Origin: Variovorax paradoxus
GTDB taxonomy: Bacteria > Pseudomonadota > Gammaproteobacteria > Burkholderiales > Burkholderiaceae_C
Assembly: GCF_029919115.1 (NCBI RefSeq)
Contig: NZ_CP123990.1
Coordinates: 5,048,501-5,112,500 of the forward strand
Length of the DNA: 64,000 bases
Direction: 5' to 3'
Part shown: positions 13,905-22,790 of the stretch, piece after piece
Layout: each line of letters starts with the position of its first letter
Position numbering within the stretch: position 1 is the first letter of the stretch
Made by a program: the position numbers and the translations under genes
The notes under the pieces: model-generated
What the model saw: the letters and a program-made list of their open reading frames with translations, nothing else
Databases searched by the model: none
Told to the model about the DNA's origin: nothing

Positions 13905-13921
13905 CCAGGTGCTTTCAAGCT

Positions 13922-13982
13922 ATCGATCGCGTGCATACCGACTATCGTATGAATCGATTTCCTTGATTGTCCAGTGGCCACT
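13922..13982. promoter_or_regulatory. Nested palindromes between LysR and oxidoreductase genes
   Basis: CATAC-N8-GTATG (13934-13951) sits inside a pair of ATCGAT words (13922-13927 and 13953-13958). A perfect palindrome AGTGGCCACT follows at 13973-13982. The cluster is in the divergent promoter gap and fits LysR recognition plus activation sites. Assignment is by position and symmetry only. Confidence 0.5.
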
Positions 13983-14044
13983 AGATTGGCCTGGACGGTT
14001 GCTCCGGTGTTGCAGCCCCCCGTTCTTTCAAGGAGTGTTTTTGT

Positions 14045-15058
14045 ATGAGCAAGATGGTTCGCTTTCACGAGTTCGGCGGTGCCGAGGTGCTGAAGCTCGA
14101 GCAGGTGGCAACGCCGCAGCCCGGAGCCGGCGAGGTTCGCATCGCGGTGCGGGCCATCGGCCTGAACTGGGCCGATGCGCTGTGGCGGCAAAATTTGTAC
14201 ATCGAAGACGCAACCCTGCCCGCCGGCCTGGGCAACGAGGCGGCCGGCACCATCGATGCGGTCGGCCCGGGTGTCAGCGGCTTCTCCATCGGCGACCGGG
14301 TTGCGGTTCTGCCGGGAGCCAATCAGGGCCGCTACCCTACGTATGGCGACAGCATCCTGTTTCCCGCAACCCACGTGGTCCGCTACCCGGAGCAGCTCTC
14401 CCCGGCGCAAGCCGCCGGCGCCTACATGGCCTACCTGACGGGCTACTTTCCCATGTTCGAAATGGCGCGGCTGCGGCGCGGGCAGACGATGCTCATCACG
14501 GGCGCTTCATCTGGCACAGGCATTGCGGCACTGCAAATGGCGCGCGCGGCCGGCATCATTGCCATTGCAACCACCCGCACGGCGGCCAAGCGCCAGGCGC
14601 TCTTCGATGCGGGCGCGGCGCATGTGGTGGTCACGCAAGACGAAGACGTGGTCGAACGCGTGCTGGCGCTCACCGACGGCCGCGGCGTCGACCTGGTGTA
14701 CGACGGCGTGGGCGGCGCGCAGTTGGAGCGTCTCGGCGGCGTGGTCGCGCAGCGCGGCTGGTATGTGCTGTACGGGCTCTCCGGCGGCGCGGAGCTCAGG
14801 TACCCGGTTCTTGCGCAGTTTCGCAAGAGCTGGCGCTTTCATGTCTACACGGTGCTGGAGTTCATCGGCTCGCCCACCATGGGCCTGCCGCGCGACCAGG
14901 ACGCCTTTGGCCGCGGGCTGGGATTCGTCAACGAGGGCCTGGCCAGCGGCGCCTTGCAGATGCGCATCGACCGCGGCTTTGCGCTCGACGATGTGGTGCA
15001 AGCGCACCAGTACCTCGAGCGCGCAGGTCACGTCGGCAAGGTCGTTCTCACGGTCTGA
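14045..15058 (+). CDS. Zeta-crystallin-like NADPH:quinone oxidoreductase / MDR alcohol dehydrogenase
   Basis: A 337-residue medium-chain dehydrogenase/reductase. The N-terminal catalytic domain begins MVRFHEFGGAEVLKLEQV and has the GLNWADALWRQ and GLGNEAAGTIDAVG segments of quinone oxidoreductase-like members. The Rossmann domain has ITGASSGTGIAALQMA. The structural zinc Cys quartet is missing, so a zinc-free NADPH-dependent reductase is likely. AAGGAG lies upstream of the ATG. It is regulated by the divergent LysR by inference. It ends one base before the convergent glycosidase-like gene. Confidence 0.85.
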   Translation: MSKMVRFHEFGGAEVLKLEQVATPQPGAGEVRIAVRAIGLNWADALWRQNLYIEDATLPAGLGNEAAGTIDAVGPGVSGFSIGDRVAVLPGANQGRYPTYGDSILFPATHVVRYPEQLSPAQAAGAYMAYLTGYFPMFEMARLRRGQTMLITGASSGTGIAALQMARAAGIIAIATTRTAAKRQALFDAGAAHVVVTQDEDVVERVLALTDGRGVDLVYDGVGGAQLERLGGVVAQRGWYVLYGLSGGAELRYPVLAQFRKSWRFHVYTVLEFIGSPTMGLPRDQDAFGRGLGFVNEGLASGALQMRIDRGFALDDVVQAHQYLERAGHVGKVVLTV

Positions 15059-15059
15059 T

Positions 15060-16244
15060 CTACCAGGCCGCCTCGCCGCCCTGCAGCGCCCGATGCGCAA
15101 GCAGGAAGGTGGCGGCGTTCCAGCTCTGGCCCGCCATGCCCATCGGCACCAGCGTGCGGCCATGGAACCACTCGGTAAAGCGCCAGTCGCCGAGCTGGTT
15201 CACATGCGCCAGGCGCGCGAGCTCGGGCCAGGCCTGGTCATGCAGGCCCATGTGTGCAAGCGCCATCACCCAGAAGCCGCCCACAAAGGGCCAGATGCCG
15301 CCGTTGTGATACTGGTGCACCACGTTCTGCTGATGGCGCGCCATGTACGGCCGCCACAGCGCATGCTCGCGCGTGAGCGGATGCAGCACCACGCGCACCG
15401 GGTAAGGCTCGCAGGCGCGCGCCGCCGCAATGGTCTTGACGATGCGCCGCGCCATCGAAGAATCCGCCAGCCCGCTCTGTATGGCCAGCACGTTGCCGAA
15501 CACGTCGCCCTCGTTGCCCACGAACGAAAGGTTGACGAAGCTGAGATACAGGCCCGGGTCGTCCCGCCCGCGGCGCGCGTAGTGGCGCAGCAATCTTGCG
15601 CGGTGGTACTCGGGCAGGTCTTGCTGGAACGGATTGAACAGGTGGTTGAAGTGATGCTCGGTGGCTTCGGCGTGCTCCAGCGCGAAGCGGCGCTTCACGT
15701 CGTACCAGAGTGCGTTGGTGTACAGCACGTAGCCCGAGCGGGGCATGATGTCGGCCCAGTCGCTGGCCTCGTTCTGCTGCAGCAGCCGAAAGTGCTGGTG
15801 CTCCTGCGCCAGCAGCCAGCCGATGGCGCGCTCCGCCTCGCCGCTCCAGTGCGAGGCCCCCACCTGGCCGTGGCGGCGCACGTGGTCCACCGCAATCAGC
15901 CACCACAGCGTGGCATCGATGCAGCCCAGGTACCAGAAGTCGGCATCGAGTCCTTCGGGGTCGACGTATTTTGGAATCTGCCCGTTGGCGGCCTGCTGCG
16001 CCGCCAGTGCATCGAGGCTGGCGACCGCGCCTTTCTCCAGCGCGGGCACGCCGCTGCCGCACATCGCCATCACGCAAATTGCGGCATCGCGCCCGAAGAT
16101 GCGCGTGTAGCGCCGCGCCACCGCGGCCTCTGTAGGGCTCGCGGCCAGGATGCCATGCGGCGTGAGGTTGCGCTCCAGGAGCTGGATCGAAGCCCGGGCG
16201 CAGTTGTCGATCAGCGCGAGGGCGGTAGCGTCAAGTTTGGTCAT
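15060..16244 (-). CDS. Six-hairpin glycosidase-like protein
   Basis: A 394-residue cytosolic protein with the alpha/alpha-toroid look of amylo-1,6-glucosidase and GH100 invertase-like enzymes. Supporting segments are YTRIFGRDAAICVMAM near residue 46, GQIPKYVDPEG, YLGCIDATLWWLIAV, and the C-terminal YHNGGIWPFVGGFWVMAL, which are the aromatic and acidic patches that line such barrels. There is no signal peptide. The gene stands alone between convergent and same-strand neighbours. A sugar-polymer debranching or disaccharide-hydrolysing role is possible, but the family assignment is from motif resemblance and is not certain. Confidence 0.6.
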   Translation of the reverse strand: MTKLDATALALIDNCARASIQLLERNLTPHGILAASPTEAAVARRYTRIFGRDAAICVMAMCGSGVPALEKGAVASLDALAAQQAANGQIPKYVDPEGLDADFWYLGCIDATLWWLIAVDHVRRHGQVGASHWSGEAERAIGWLLAQEHQHFRLLQQNEASDWADIMPRSGYVLYTNALWYDVKRRFALEHAEATEHHFNHLFNPFQQDLPEYHRARLLRHYARRGRDDPGLYLSFVNLSFVGNEGDVFGNVLAIQSGLADSSMARRIVKTIAAARACEPYPVRVVLHPLTREHALWRPYMARHQQNVVHQYHNGGIWPFVGGFWVMALAHMGLHDQAWPELARLAHVNQLGDWRFTEWFHGRTLVPMGMAGQSWNAATFLLAHRALQGGEAAW

Positions 16245-16413
16245 GGGTTCGATAGGCTTGCAGAGGCAAGTATTACAGCGCTGGCAGTGCTGTCCGTAAC
16301 AGCATGCGGAGCAGCCACCCGCTGTCGCCTCAGCAGGCCGACGCGGCCAGGGTCCAGCGCGAGCAGCGGGCCGTTAAGCGCGTGCGCGAGTTGACCTCTA
16401 GCTGCGCAAAAAC

Positions 16414-16443
16414 AAAAAGGGCCGCCTGCGGCGACCCTTTTTT
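16414..16443 (-). terminator. Intrinsic terminator of BMP operon
   Basis: On the minus strand GGGTCGCC pairs with GGCGGCCC around a 3-base loop (one G-U), followed by five U. It lies 20 bases beyond the BMP receptor stop. A T run on the other side makes it potentially bidirectional. Confidence 0.85.
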
Positions 16444-16462
16444 AGCGCAACGCTCGAAGCGA

Positions 16463-17638
16463 TTACTTCTTGTCGCCGCCCGGCACCTTGCCTTCCACGC
16501 CCTTGACGTAGAAGTTCACGCCAGAGAGAAACTTGTCGTCGGCCACGGCATCCTTGGCAACCACTTCCTTGCCGTCCTGGCCGAGGATCGGGCCTTTCCA
16601 GATCGCAAAGCTGCCGTCCTTCAGGCCCTTTTTCACTTCTTCGACCTTGGCCTTGGTTTCGGCCGGCACGTCTTCGGCGATGGAGACGATGTCGATGGCG
16701 CCTTCCTTCACGCCCCACCAGCTTTGGCCGGTGGCCCACTTGCCGTCGAGCGCATCTTGCGTGGCCTTGATGTAGTACGGCGCCCAGTTGATGGTGGCCG
16801 AGGCCAGGTGGGCCTTGGGGCCGTAGGCGGTCATGTCCGAATCCCAGCCGAAGGCGCGCTTGCCTTTTTCCTGTGCGGTCTTGAGCACGGCCGGCGAGTC
16901 GGTGTTCTGGAACAGCACGTCGGCGCCGCCGTTGATGAGGGCGGTGGCGGCTTCGGTTTCCTTGGGCGGGCTGAACCATTCGTTCACCCACACCACCTTG
17001 GTGGTGATCTTCGGGTTGACCGACTGGGCGCCGAGCGTAAAGCTGTTGATGTTGCGCAGCACCTCTGGAATGGGCACCGAGCCGACCACGCCGAGCGTGT
17101 TCGTCTTGGTCATGGCACCGGCAATCACGCCGGCCATGTAGGCGCCTTCGTAGGTGCGGCTGTCGTAGGTGCGCATGTTCTCGGCGGTCTTGTAGCCGGT
17201 GGCGTGCTCGAACTTCACGTCCTTGCTGTCGGCCGCGACCTTGAGCATGGGCTCCATGTAGCCGAAGGTGGTGCCGAAGATCAGCTTGTTGCCCTGGCCG
17301 ACCATGTCGCGGAACACGCGTTCGGCGTCGGCGCCTTCGGGCACGCTCTCGACGAAGGTGGTCTTGATCTTGTCGCCGAATTCCTTCTCGAGCGCCTTGC
17401 GGCCGTTGTCGTGCGCGAAGGTCCAGCCGCCGTCTCCCACCGGGCCGATGTATGCGAATGCGATGTTGAGCGGTGCAGCCGGCGCGGGTGCGGCGGCAGC
17501 AGGCGCCGGGGCGGGCGCAGGGGCCGCAGCGGGTGGCGCCGCCTCTTCTTTCTTGCCGCAGCCGATCAGGGCTGCCGAAGCCACCGCAGTCAGGGCGGCG
17601 AGCTTGAGCAGGGAAGAGCGCTTGTTCAGATCATTCAT
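16463..17638 (-). CDS. BMP-family lipoprotein, ABC transporter receptor
   Basis: A 391-residue solute receptor. The signal peptide ends in the lipobox ALIGC, so the mature protein is anchored by lipid at Cys27. An Ala/Pro-rich flexible linker (about residues 33-55) leads to the BMP fold: LNIAFAYIGPVGDGGW, VPEGADAERVFRDMVGQGN, WWGVKEGAIDI. Such receptors bind nucleosides or purine-like compounds for the downstream permeases. It is the last gene of the ATPase-permease-permease-receptor operon, 50 bases after the second permease, and is followed by a terminator. Confidence 0.92.
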   Translation of the reverse strand: MNDLNKRSSLLKLAALTAVASAALIGCGKKEEAAPPAAAPAPAPAPAAAAPAPAAPLNIAFAYIGPVGDGGWTFAHDNGRKALEKEFGDKIKTTFVESVPEGADAERVFRDMVGQGNKLIFGTTFGYMEPMLKVAADSKDVKFEHATGYKTAENMRTYDSRTYEGAYMAGVIAGAMTKTNTLGVVGSVPIPEVLRNINSFTLGAQSVNPKITTKVVWVNEWFSPPKETEAATALINGGADVLFQNTDSPAVLKTAQEKGKRAFGWDSDMTAYGPKAHLASATINWAPYYIKATQDALDGKWATGQSWWGVKEGAIDIVSIAEDVPAETKAKVEEVKKGLKDGSFAIWKGPILGQDGKEVVAKDAVADDKFLSGVNFYVKGVEGKVPGGDKK

Positions 17639-17688
17639 TGTCGGAAATCCTCAAAAAAGGACAGGTTGGCGGAAAACGAAAAACGAGA

Positions 17689-18609
17689 TTATGAGCCGGG
17701 GTAGAACGGCTTTCCGATGGAAGCCGGCATGTTGACGCGAATGAAGGCCGGATTGCGCGAGATGAGCGCCAGCACCACGATGGGCGCGATGTACTGCAGC
17801 ATGCTGAGGAACTGCGGCGGCACGTCGACGCCGCTGCTCTGCAGGTGAAAGCCCAGCATGGAGACACCGCCGAAGAGGTAGGCGCCCAGCAGCACGCGAA
17901 TCGGCCGCCAGGTGGCAAAGGTGGTGAGCGCCAGCGCGATCCAGCCGCGGCCCGCGACCATGCCCTCCACCCATAGCGGCGTGTAGACGGTCGAGAGGTA
18001 CGCGCCCGCCAGCCCGCACAGTGCGCCGCCCGCAATCACCGCCATGAAGCGGATGCGCCGCACCGGGTAGCCGAGCGCATGCGCCGATTCGGGCGACTCG
18101 CCCACCGAGCGCAGCACCAGGCCGGAGCGGGTGCGGTACAGGAACCAGATCAGGCCGAAGGTCAGCACCACGGCAAAGTACACCATGGGGTGATGCCGGA
18201 ACAGCGCGGGTCCGACGAGCGGAATGTCGCTGAGCACCGGTATGGCGTAAGACACGCTTTCGGGCAACTTGGCCTGCACGAAGTTGATGCCCACGAACGC
18301 GGAAAAGCCGACGCCGAAGAGGCTGAGCGCAAGCCCGGTGGCGTACTGGTTGGTGTTGAGCCAGATCACCAGCACGCCGAAAAAGGCCGCGAGCAACGCG
18401 CCGGCGGCCATGCCGGCCAGGAAGCCGAGCCACGGGTTGTGCGTGATGACGACGGTCGCAAAGCCCGCGATGGCGGCGCAGAGCATCATGCCTTCGGCGC
18501 CGAGGTTGACGATGCCGGCTTTCTCGTTGATGAGGAGGCCCAGTGCCGCAATGGCGAGCACGGTGCCGGCGCTGAGGGTGGAACCCAGCAGGAGTGCGTA
18601 GCTGTCCAT
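17689..18609 (-). CDS. ABC transporter permease, BMP/nucleoside type (second)
   Basis: A 306-residue inner-membrane permease of the ribose/branched-chain type family that pairs with BMP receptors (NupQ/YufQ-like). It opens with MDSYALLLGSTLSAGTVLAIAALG and has the hallmark EKAGIVNLGAEGMMLCAAI. Eight or more hydrophobic segments are visible. The ATG at 18609 begins one base after the stop of the first permease (TGACATG), so translation is coupled. The longer open frame upstream overlaps that gene and was discarded. Confidence 0.92.
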   Translation of the reverse strand: MDSYALLLGSTLSAGTVLAIAALGLLINEKAGIVNLGAEGMMLCAAIAGFATVVITHNPWLGFLAGMAAGALLAAFFGVLVIWLNTNQYATGLALSLFGVGFSAFVGINFVQAKLPESVSYAIPVLSDIPLVGPALFRHHPMVYFAVVLTFGLIWFLYRTRSGLVLRSVGESPESAHALGYPVRRIRFMAVIAGGALCGLAGAYLSTVYTPLWVEGMVAGRGWIALALTTFATWRPIRVLLGAYLFGGVSMLGFHLQSSGVDVPPQFLSMLQYIAPIVVLALISRNPAFIRVNMPASIGKPFYPGS

Positions 18610-18610
18610 G

Positions 18611-19756
18611 TCAGAGGGCTCCTTCGGTCGACCGCGCGGGCGGGGCCGTGAGCGGCGTGCTGGCTTGCAGCGAGCTCGTCGTGTGGATGGCGGCCTTGGC
18701 GGCTGCCTTGCGGCGGATGCGGTAGGCAATGAGCGTGTCGCAGGCCAGGAGCGTGAATAGCAGGAGGCCCTGGAACACGCCGGTGAGCGACTTGGGCAGG
18801 CCGAGGCGCGATTGGGCGAGCTCGCCGCCGATGTAGAACATGCTCATGAGGATGGCCGAGAACACCATGCCGACCGGATGCAGCCGGCCGACGAAGGCCA
18901 CGATGATGGCCGCGAAGCCGTAGCCCGCCGGCACATACGGCGTGAGCTGGCCGAGCGGGCCGGCCACTTCGAGCGCGCCGGCCAGGCCTGCGGCGCCGCC
19001 GGAGGTGAGCAGCGCGATCCAGATGGCGCGCCGGGCCGAGAAGCCCGCGTAGCGCGCGGCCGCCGGTGCAAGCCCGCCGACCTGCTGCGCGAAACCGGCC
19101 CGGGTGCGGAACAGGAACACCCACAGCGCGCCCACGCCCAGCAGCGCGATGATCAGGCCGATGCTCACGCGCGAGCCCTTGAAGAGCCGCGGAATCTGGG
19201 TCACGGCCTCGAAGGTTTTCGACTGCGGAAAGTTGTAGCCCTGCGGATCTTTCCAGGGGCCGAAAACCATGTAGCCGAGCAGCAGCGTGGCCACGTACAC
19301 CAGCATCAGGCTCACGAGGATTTCGTTGGCGTTGAACTTGTCGCGCAAGAACGCGACGATGCCGGCCCACACCATGCCGCCGAGGGTTCCCGCAACCAAA
19401 ATGGCCACCACGATCCATGAGCCGGTGGTCTTGTCGGCCATGAGCGCGACGCCGCCCGCCGCAATGGCGCCGAACACGAACTGCCCTTCGGCGCCGATGT
19501 TCCAGACATTCGAGCGAAAGCACACCGCCAGGCCGAGCGCGATGATGAGCAGCGGCGTGGCCTTGATGGTGAGCTCGCCGATGGCGTAGCCGCTCTTGAT
19601 GGGCTCATAGAAGAACACGAGCAGGCCCTTGACCGGGTCTTTGCCCAGTGCGGCGAACAGGGCCACGCCGATGAGCACGGTGATCAGCAGCGCCAGGATC
19701 GGCGAGGCGAAGGTCCAGAAGCGCGAAAGCTCCGGACGAGGTTCGAGCTTAAGCAT
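18611..19756 (-). CDS. ABC transporter permease, BMP/nucleoside type (first)
   Basis: A 381-residue permease, partner of the 306-residue one. It carries KATPLLIIALGLAVCFRSNVWNIGAEGQ, the conserved loop of NupP/YufP-like permeases, and about nine transmembrane segments, ending in a positively charged cytoplasmic tail. The ATG lies inside the 3' end of the ATPase gene (8-base overlap, ATGCTTAA), consistent with coupled translation of the operon. Confidence 0.92.
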   Translation of the reverse strand: MLKLEPRPELSRFWTFASPILALLITVLIGVALFAALGKDPVKGLLVFFYEPIKSGYAIGELTIKATPLLIIALGLAVCFRSNVWNIGAEGQFVFGAIAAGGVALMADKTTGSWIVVAILVAGTLGGMVWAGIVAFLRDKFNANEILVSLMLVYVATLLLGYMVFGPWKDPQGYNFPQSKTFEAVTQIPRLFKGSRVSIGLIIALLGVGALWVFLFRTRAGFAQQVGGLAPAAARYAGFSARRAIWIALLTSGGAAGLAGALEVAGPLGQLTPYVPAGYGFAAIIVAFVGRLHPVGMVFSAILMSMFYIGGELAQSRLGLPKSLTGVFQGLLLFTLLACDTLIAYRIRRKAAAKAAIHTTSSLQASTPLTAPPARSTEGAL

Positions 19757-21275
19757 GGGCCGCCTCCTTGTTGTTGTTCTTCTCCCAGAGGCCGCTCATC
19801 CACTCGCCGATCTGCGGCAGCGTGGCGGCCGCGCGGTCGATCGAGGGAGAAAGCCGGCCTTTGGCAATCACGTGCAGCCGGTCGCTGATGTCGAACAGCT
19901 CGTCGAGCTCTTCGCTGACCACCAGCACGGCGCAGCCCGCATCGCGCAGCGCGAGAATTTCGCTGCGAATGAGCGCGGCGGCGCCCACGTCCACGCCCCA
20001 GGTCGGCTGCGCGACGATGAAGAGCTTGGGGTTGGCGTCGATCTCGCGGCCGACGATGAACTTCTGCAGGTTGCCGCCCGACAGCGACCGCGCCGCAGCG
20101 TTCGGTCCGCCGGCCTTCACGTTGAAGCGCTCGATGATGCCGCGGGCATGCTTTTCGAGCGCCGAGGTGCGGATCCAACCGCCCTTGCCCACCGCATTGC
20201 CGCGCGTGAGCAGGAGGTTGTGCGCAAGGCCGAGCGTAGGCACCGCACCGCGGCCGAGCCGCTCCTCGGGCACGAAGTGCAGGCCGAGCGCGCGCCGGGC
20301 ACGGGGCCTGAGCCGGCCGGCCGGCTTGTCGAACACCCGCACCATCGCGGGCTCGGCACGCACGTCTTCGCCCGAGAGCGCGTACAGCAACTCCTTCTGG
20401 CCGTTGCCGGACACGCCCGCAATGCCGACCACCTCGCCGGCGCGCACTTCGAACGAAATGCCGTCGAGGTCGACGCCGAACTGGTCTTCACGCGCAAGAG
20501 AAAGCCTGTCGACATGCAGCGCCACCGCACCCGCATGTACCGGCCGGTGCTTGAGCGGCGGCGGCTCGCTGCCGATCATCAGCCGCGAGAGCGACTCGTT
20601 GCTCTCGTTCTGCGGATTGCACACGCCCGTGACCTTGCCGCCGCGCAGCACCGTGCAGGCCGTGCACAGTTCGCGGATCTCGTGCAGCTTGTGGCTGATG
20701 TAGAGAATGCTGCAGCCTTCGGAGGCGAGCTTGTTGAGCACCGTGAACAGCTTGATGACCGCCTGCGGCGTGAGCACCGAGGTCGGCTCGTCCAGGATCA
20801 GCAGCTTGGGGTTGGTGAGCAGCGCGCGGATGATTTCCACGCGTTGCATCTCGCCCACCGAGAGCGTGTGCACCGGGCGCGAGGGATCGATGTCGAGCCC
20901 GTATTCGCTCGCCTTGGCCGTGATGCTGCGGGCCACTTCGGCCAGCTGCAGAGACTTGTCGAGGCCCAGCCACACGTTTTCGGCCACGGTGAGCGTGTCG
21001 AACAGGCTGAAATGCTGGAAAACCATGCTGATGCCCAGCGCCCTCGCCTGCTGCGGGTTGCGCAGGTTGACGGCCTGGCCGTCGAAGACCACGGTGCCTT
21101 CGTCGGGCTTGACCGAGCCGTAGATGATTTTCATCAACGTCGACTTGCCCGCGCCGTTTTCGCCGAGCACGGCGTGGATTTCGCCTGGCGCCACGGCCAG
21201 CGAGATGTCGCTGTTCGCGACCACCGCAGGGTAGCGCTTGGTGATGTTCGCGAGCTGGAGTCTGGGGGTTGTCAT
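19749..21275 (-). CDS. ABC transporter ATPase, tandem-domain, nucleoside/BMP type
   Basis: A 508-residue double ABC ATPase (RbsA/NupO type) that powers the BMP importer. The first domain has Walker A GENGAGKST, a signature LSVGEMQRVEI and Walker B LLILDEPTS. The second has a degenerate Walker A (GVSGNGQKEL), the signature LSGGNLQKFIVGRE and FIVAQPTWGVDVGAA in place of a normal Walker B, the usual asymmetry of this family. The ATG at 21275 gives MTTPRLQLANITKRYPAVVANSDIS; the open frame continues upstream only through repeat DNA. It is the first gene of the operon. Confidence 0.93.
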   Translation of the reverse strand: MTTPRLQLANITKRYPAVVANSDISLAVAPGEIHAVLGENGAGKSTLMKIIYGSVKPDEGTVVFDGQAVNLRNPQQARALGISMVFQHFSLFDTLTVAENVWLGLDKSLQLAEVARSITAKASEYGLDIDPSRPVHTLSVGEMQRVEIIRALLTNPKLLILDEPTSVLTPQAVIKLFTVLNKLASEGCSILYISHKLHEIRELCTACTVLRGGKVTGVCNPQNESNESLSRLMIGSEPPPLKHRPVHAGAVALHVDRLSLAREDQFGVDLDGISFEVRAGEVVGIAGVSGNGQKELLYALSGEDVRAEPAMVRVFDKPAGRLRPRARRALGLHFVPEERLGRGAVPTLGLAHNLLLTRGNAVGKGGWIRTSALEKHARGIIERFNVKAGGPNAAARSLSGGNLQKFIVGREIDANPKLFIVAQPTWGVDVGAAALIRSEILALRDAGCAVLVVSEELDELFDISDRLHVIAKGRLSPSIDRAAATLPQIGEWMSGLWEKNNNKEAAHA

Positions 21276-21430
21276 GCCGGGTTTCGTGGGTTTGTCTCGT
21301 TCAACAGCAACAAGCGGGGCAGCTATGAGTTTAGGGCCTGTAAGCGCTATATTCGGTTCCGCGAAGGCATGCCAGGGCGGGCCAATCAAGGCGCGCGACG
21401 CCGCCTGTGCGTCCGCACAGGCAAGGAGCG

Positions 21431-21608
21431 CAACGCCGAGTGGCCCGCCCTGGCATGCCTTCCCTTCGGGTTGGCCGGCAAAGGGGTTGGATGCAAGGCG
21501 CCCTCGCGCAGCAAGGCTTGTGACTTGCAAGCGCGGGCAACGCCGCAGACGACCCCTTTGCCGGCCAACCCGAAGGGAAGGCATGCCAGGGCGGGCCACT
21601 CGGCGTTG
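21431..21608. repeat. Perfect 57-bp inverted repeat (64-base spacer)
   Basis: The arm 21431-21487 is the exact reverse complement of 21552-21608, 57 of 57 bases. Each arm includes the GGCATGCCAGGGCGGGCC core also seen once more at 21363-21384. The right arm runs into eleven consecutive G (21608-21618). No coding or transposase sequence lies in the spacer. Confidence 0.95.
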
Positions 21609-21618
21609 GGGGGGGGGG

Positions 21619-21697
21619 CGCAGCGAAATAAAGGAGGAGGGGCGTAGCCCCGGGGGACATTCGCGGAGGGGAGTACCCGGTGGCCTTTGCACGCGCC
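21619..21697 (+). repeat. Dispersed AAATAAAGGAGGAGG repeat, copy 1
   Basis: A ~79-bp unit starting GCGCAGCGAAATAAAGGAGG and ending CCGGTGGCCTTTGCACGCGCC, with GCCCCGGGGGACATTCGCGG in the middle. Nearly the same unit is present at 27811-27890 and, inverted, at 27598-27678. Confidence 0.9.
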
Positions 21698-21744
21698 CTG
21701 AAAAACAGCCCTCGCACAACACCCCTCGCACAGCAGCAAAAAAC

Positions 21745-22773
21745 CTACAACCCCAGCGCCCGAAAGTCACGCGGCGCGTGCCCAGTCCACTGCAGGAACG
21801 CGCGCGAAAAACTCTTCTCGTTGCGAAACCCCACCGCCAGTGCCACCTGCTTGATCGGACGATTGGTCCGGCGCAGCTGCTCCACCGCCATCTCATGGCG
21901 CACTTCGTTCTTCAGCACCTGCAGCGATGTGCCTTCTTCGTGCAACTGCCGGTGCAGCGTGCGGCCCGACACATTGAGCAGCGTGGCCAGCGCCTCCGCC
22001 GTGGTGGCCTCGCCGGCGCGCGAACGCAGCAACTCTCGCACACGCTGACCCAGCAAGCGGTCGCGGCGGTACTGCAGGATGGTCAGTGGCAGCGCGCGCT
22101 TGAGCATGGCGCGCAACGCCCGTTCGTCGCGCTGCAGCGGTAGGGCGAGGTAGCGCTCGTCGAAGCTGATCGTGGCCTGCGGCGCGTCGAAGCGCACCTC
22201 CGGCGTGAACATCGGCGCGTAGGCGTCGCGGTGTGGCGGCTCTGCGAACGGAAAGGTGGCGTTGCGCAGGGAAATGCGCGAGTCGATGGCCCAGCACATG
22301 TAGCCGTGCATGAAGCGCAGGCTGGTTACCAGGCAGAACTCGCGGAAAGCCTCCTCGAGCGCGTGGTTCTCGGTGATGCGCAGCGTGGCCACGCCGCCCG
22401 CCACCTCGAGCGCGAGGCCTATGTCCTCGGTCAGCAGCCGGTGGTGGCGGCACCAGCGCTTGATGGCAACGCCCAGGTCGGGCGAGCTCAGCGATGCGCG
22501 GCACAGCATGCCGTAGCTGCCCCAGGGCAGGCGCCGCGAGAACCAGCCCAGCGCCTCGTCGTCCAGCTCCTGCATGGCATGTTCCGAGAGTGCCTCGAAC
22601 TGCGCCGCCGTGACCCGCGCGCCCGGCCGCACCAGTTCGCGCGGCGTGATCTGTGCCGCTTTCAAGGCCTCGGCCGCGTCGACGCCGTAGCGCTCGTATC
22701 CCTTCACGATGGCTCTCACAAAGGCCATGGGGGTGACCGCTCGGGCGGGCTTCAGGAAGGCGGGCGAGGTCAT
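21745..22773 (-). CDS. AraC-family regulator, divergent from isovaleryl-CoA dehydrogenase
   Basis: A 342-residue regulator with an N-terminal arabinose-binding-like domain (PF12625 type; TPMAFVRAIVKGYERYGVDAAEAL) and a C-terminal AraC double HTH (LATLLNVSGRTLHRQLHEEG; then VALAVGFRNEKSFSRAFLQWTG). It is divergent from the isovaleryl-CoA dehydrogenase gene across 140 bases that hold 21-bp-spaced direct repeats, the geometry favoured by AraC proteins. It is therefore the likely regulator of the leucine/isovalerate genes, instead of the MerR-type LiuR known in Pseudomonas. Confidence 0.9.
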   Translation of the reverse strand: MTSPAFLKPARAVTPMAFVRAIVKGYERYGVDAAEALKAAQITPRELVRPGARVTAAQFEALSEHAMQELDDEALGWFSRRLPWGSYGMLCRASLSSPDLGVAIKRWCRHHRLLTEDIGLALEVAGGVATLRITENHALEEAFREFCLVTSLRFMHGYMCWAIDSRISLRNATFPFAEPPHRDAYAPMFTPEVRFDAPQATISFDERYLALPLQRDERALRAMLKRALPLTILQYRRDRLLGQRVRELLRSRAGEATTAEALATLLNVSGRTLHRQLHEEGTSLQVLKNEVRHEMAVEQLRRTNRPIKQVALAVGFRNEKSFSRAFLQWTGHAPRDFRALGL

Positions 22774-22790
22774 GATTCAGCGAGGCGTGC

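Larger units (their letters stand above)
21276..21744. repeat. Gene-free gap filled with repeats
   Basis: No convincing gene lies in these 469 bases between the ABC ATPase and AraC genes. The stretch holds an 8-bp stem hairpin (GCCTGTGC/GCACAGGC, 21403-21422), a half copy of the GGCATGCCAGGGCGGGCC repeat (21363-21384), a perfect 57-bp inverted repeat, a run of eleven G and one copy of a second dispersed repeat. The promoter of the BMP operon must lie at its left end. Confidence 0.85.

Noticed and set aside
19629..21647. Long plus-strand open frame opposite the ABC ATPase
   Set aside because: Shadow frame of the ATPase gene; its translation is Arg/His-rich with no family resemblance.
21300..21740. 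CRISPR-like repetition in the repeat-filled gap
   Set aside because: The repeats are inverted and irregularly spaced, few in number, with no spacers of uniform length and no cas genes.
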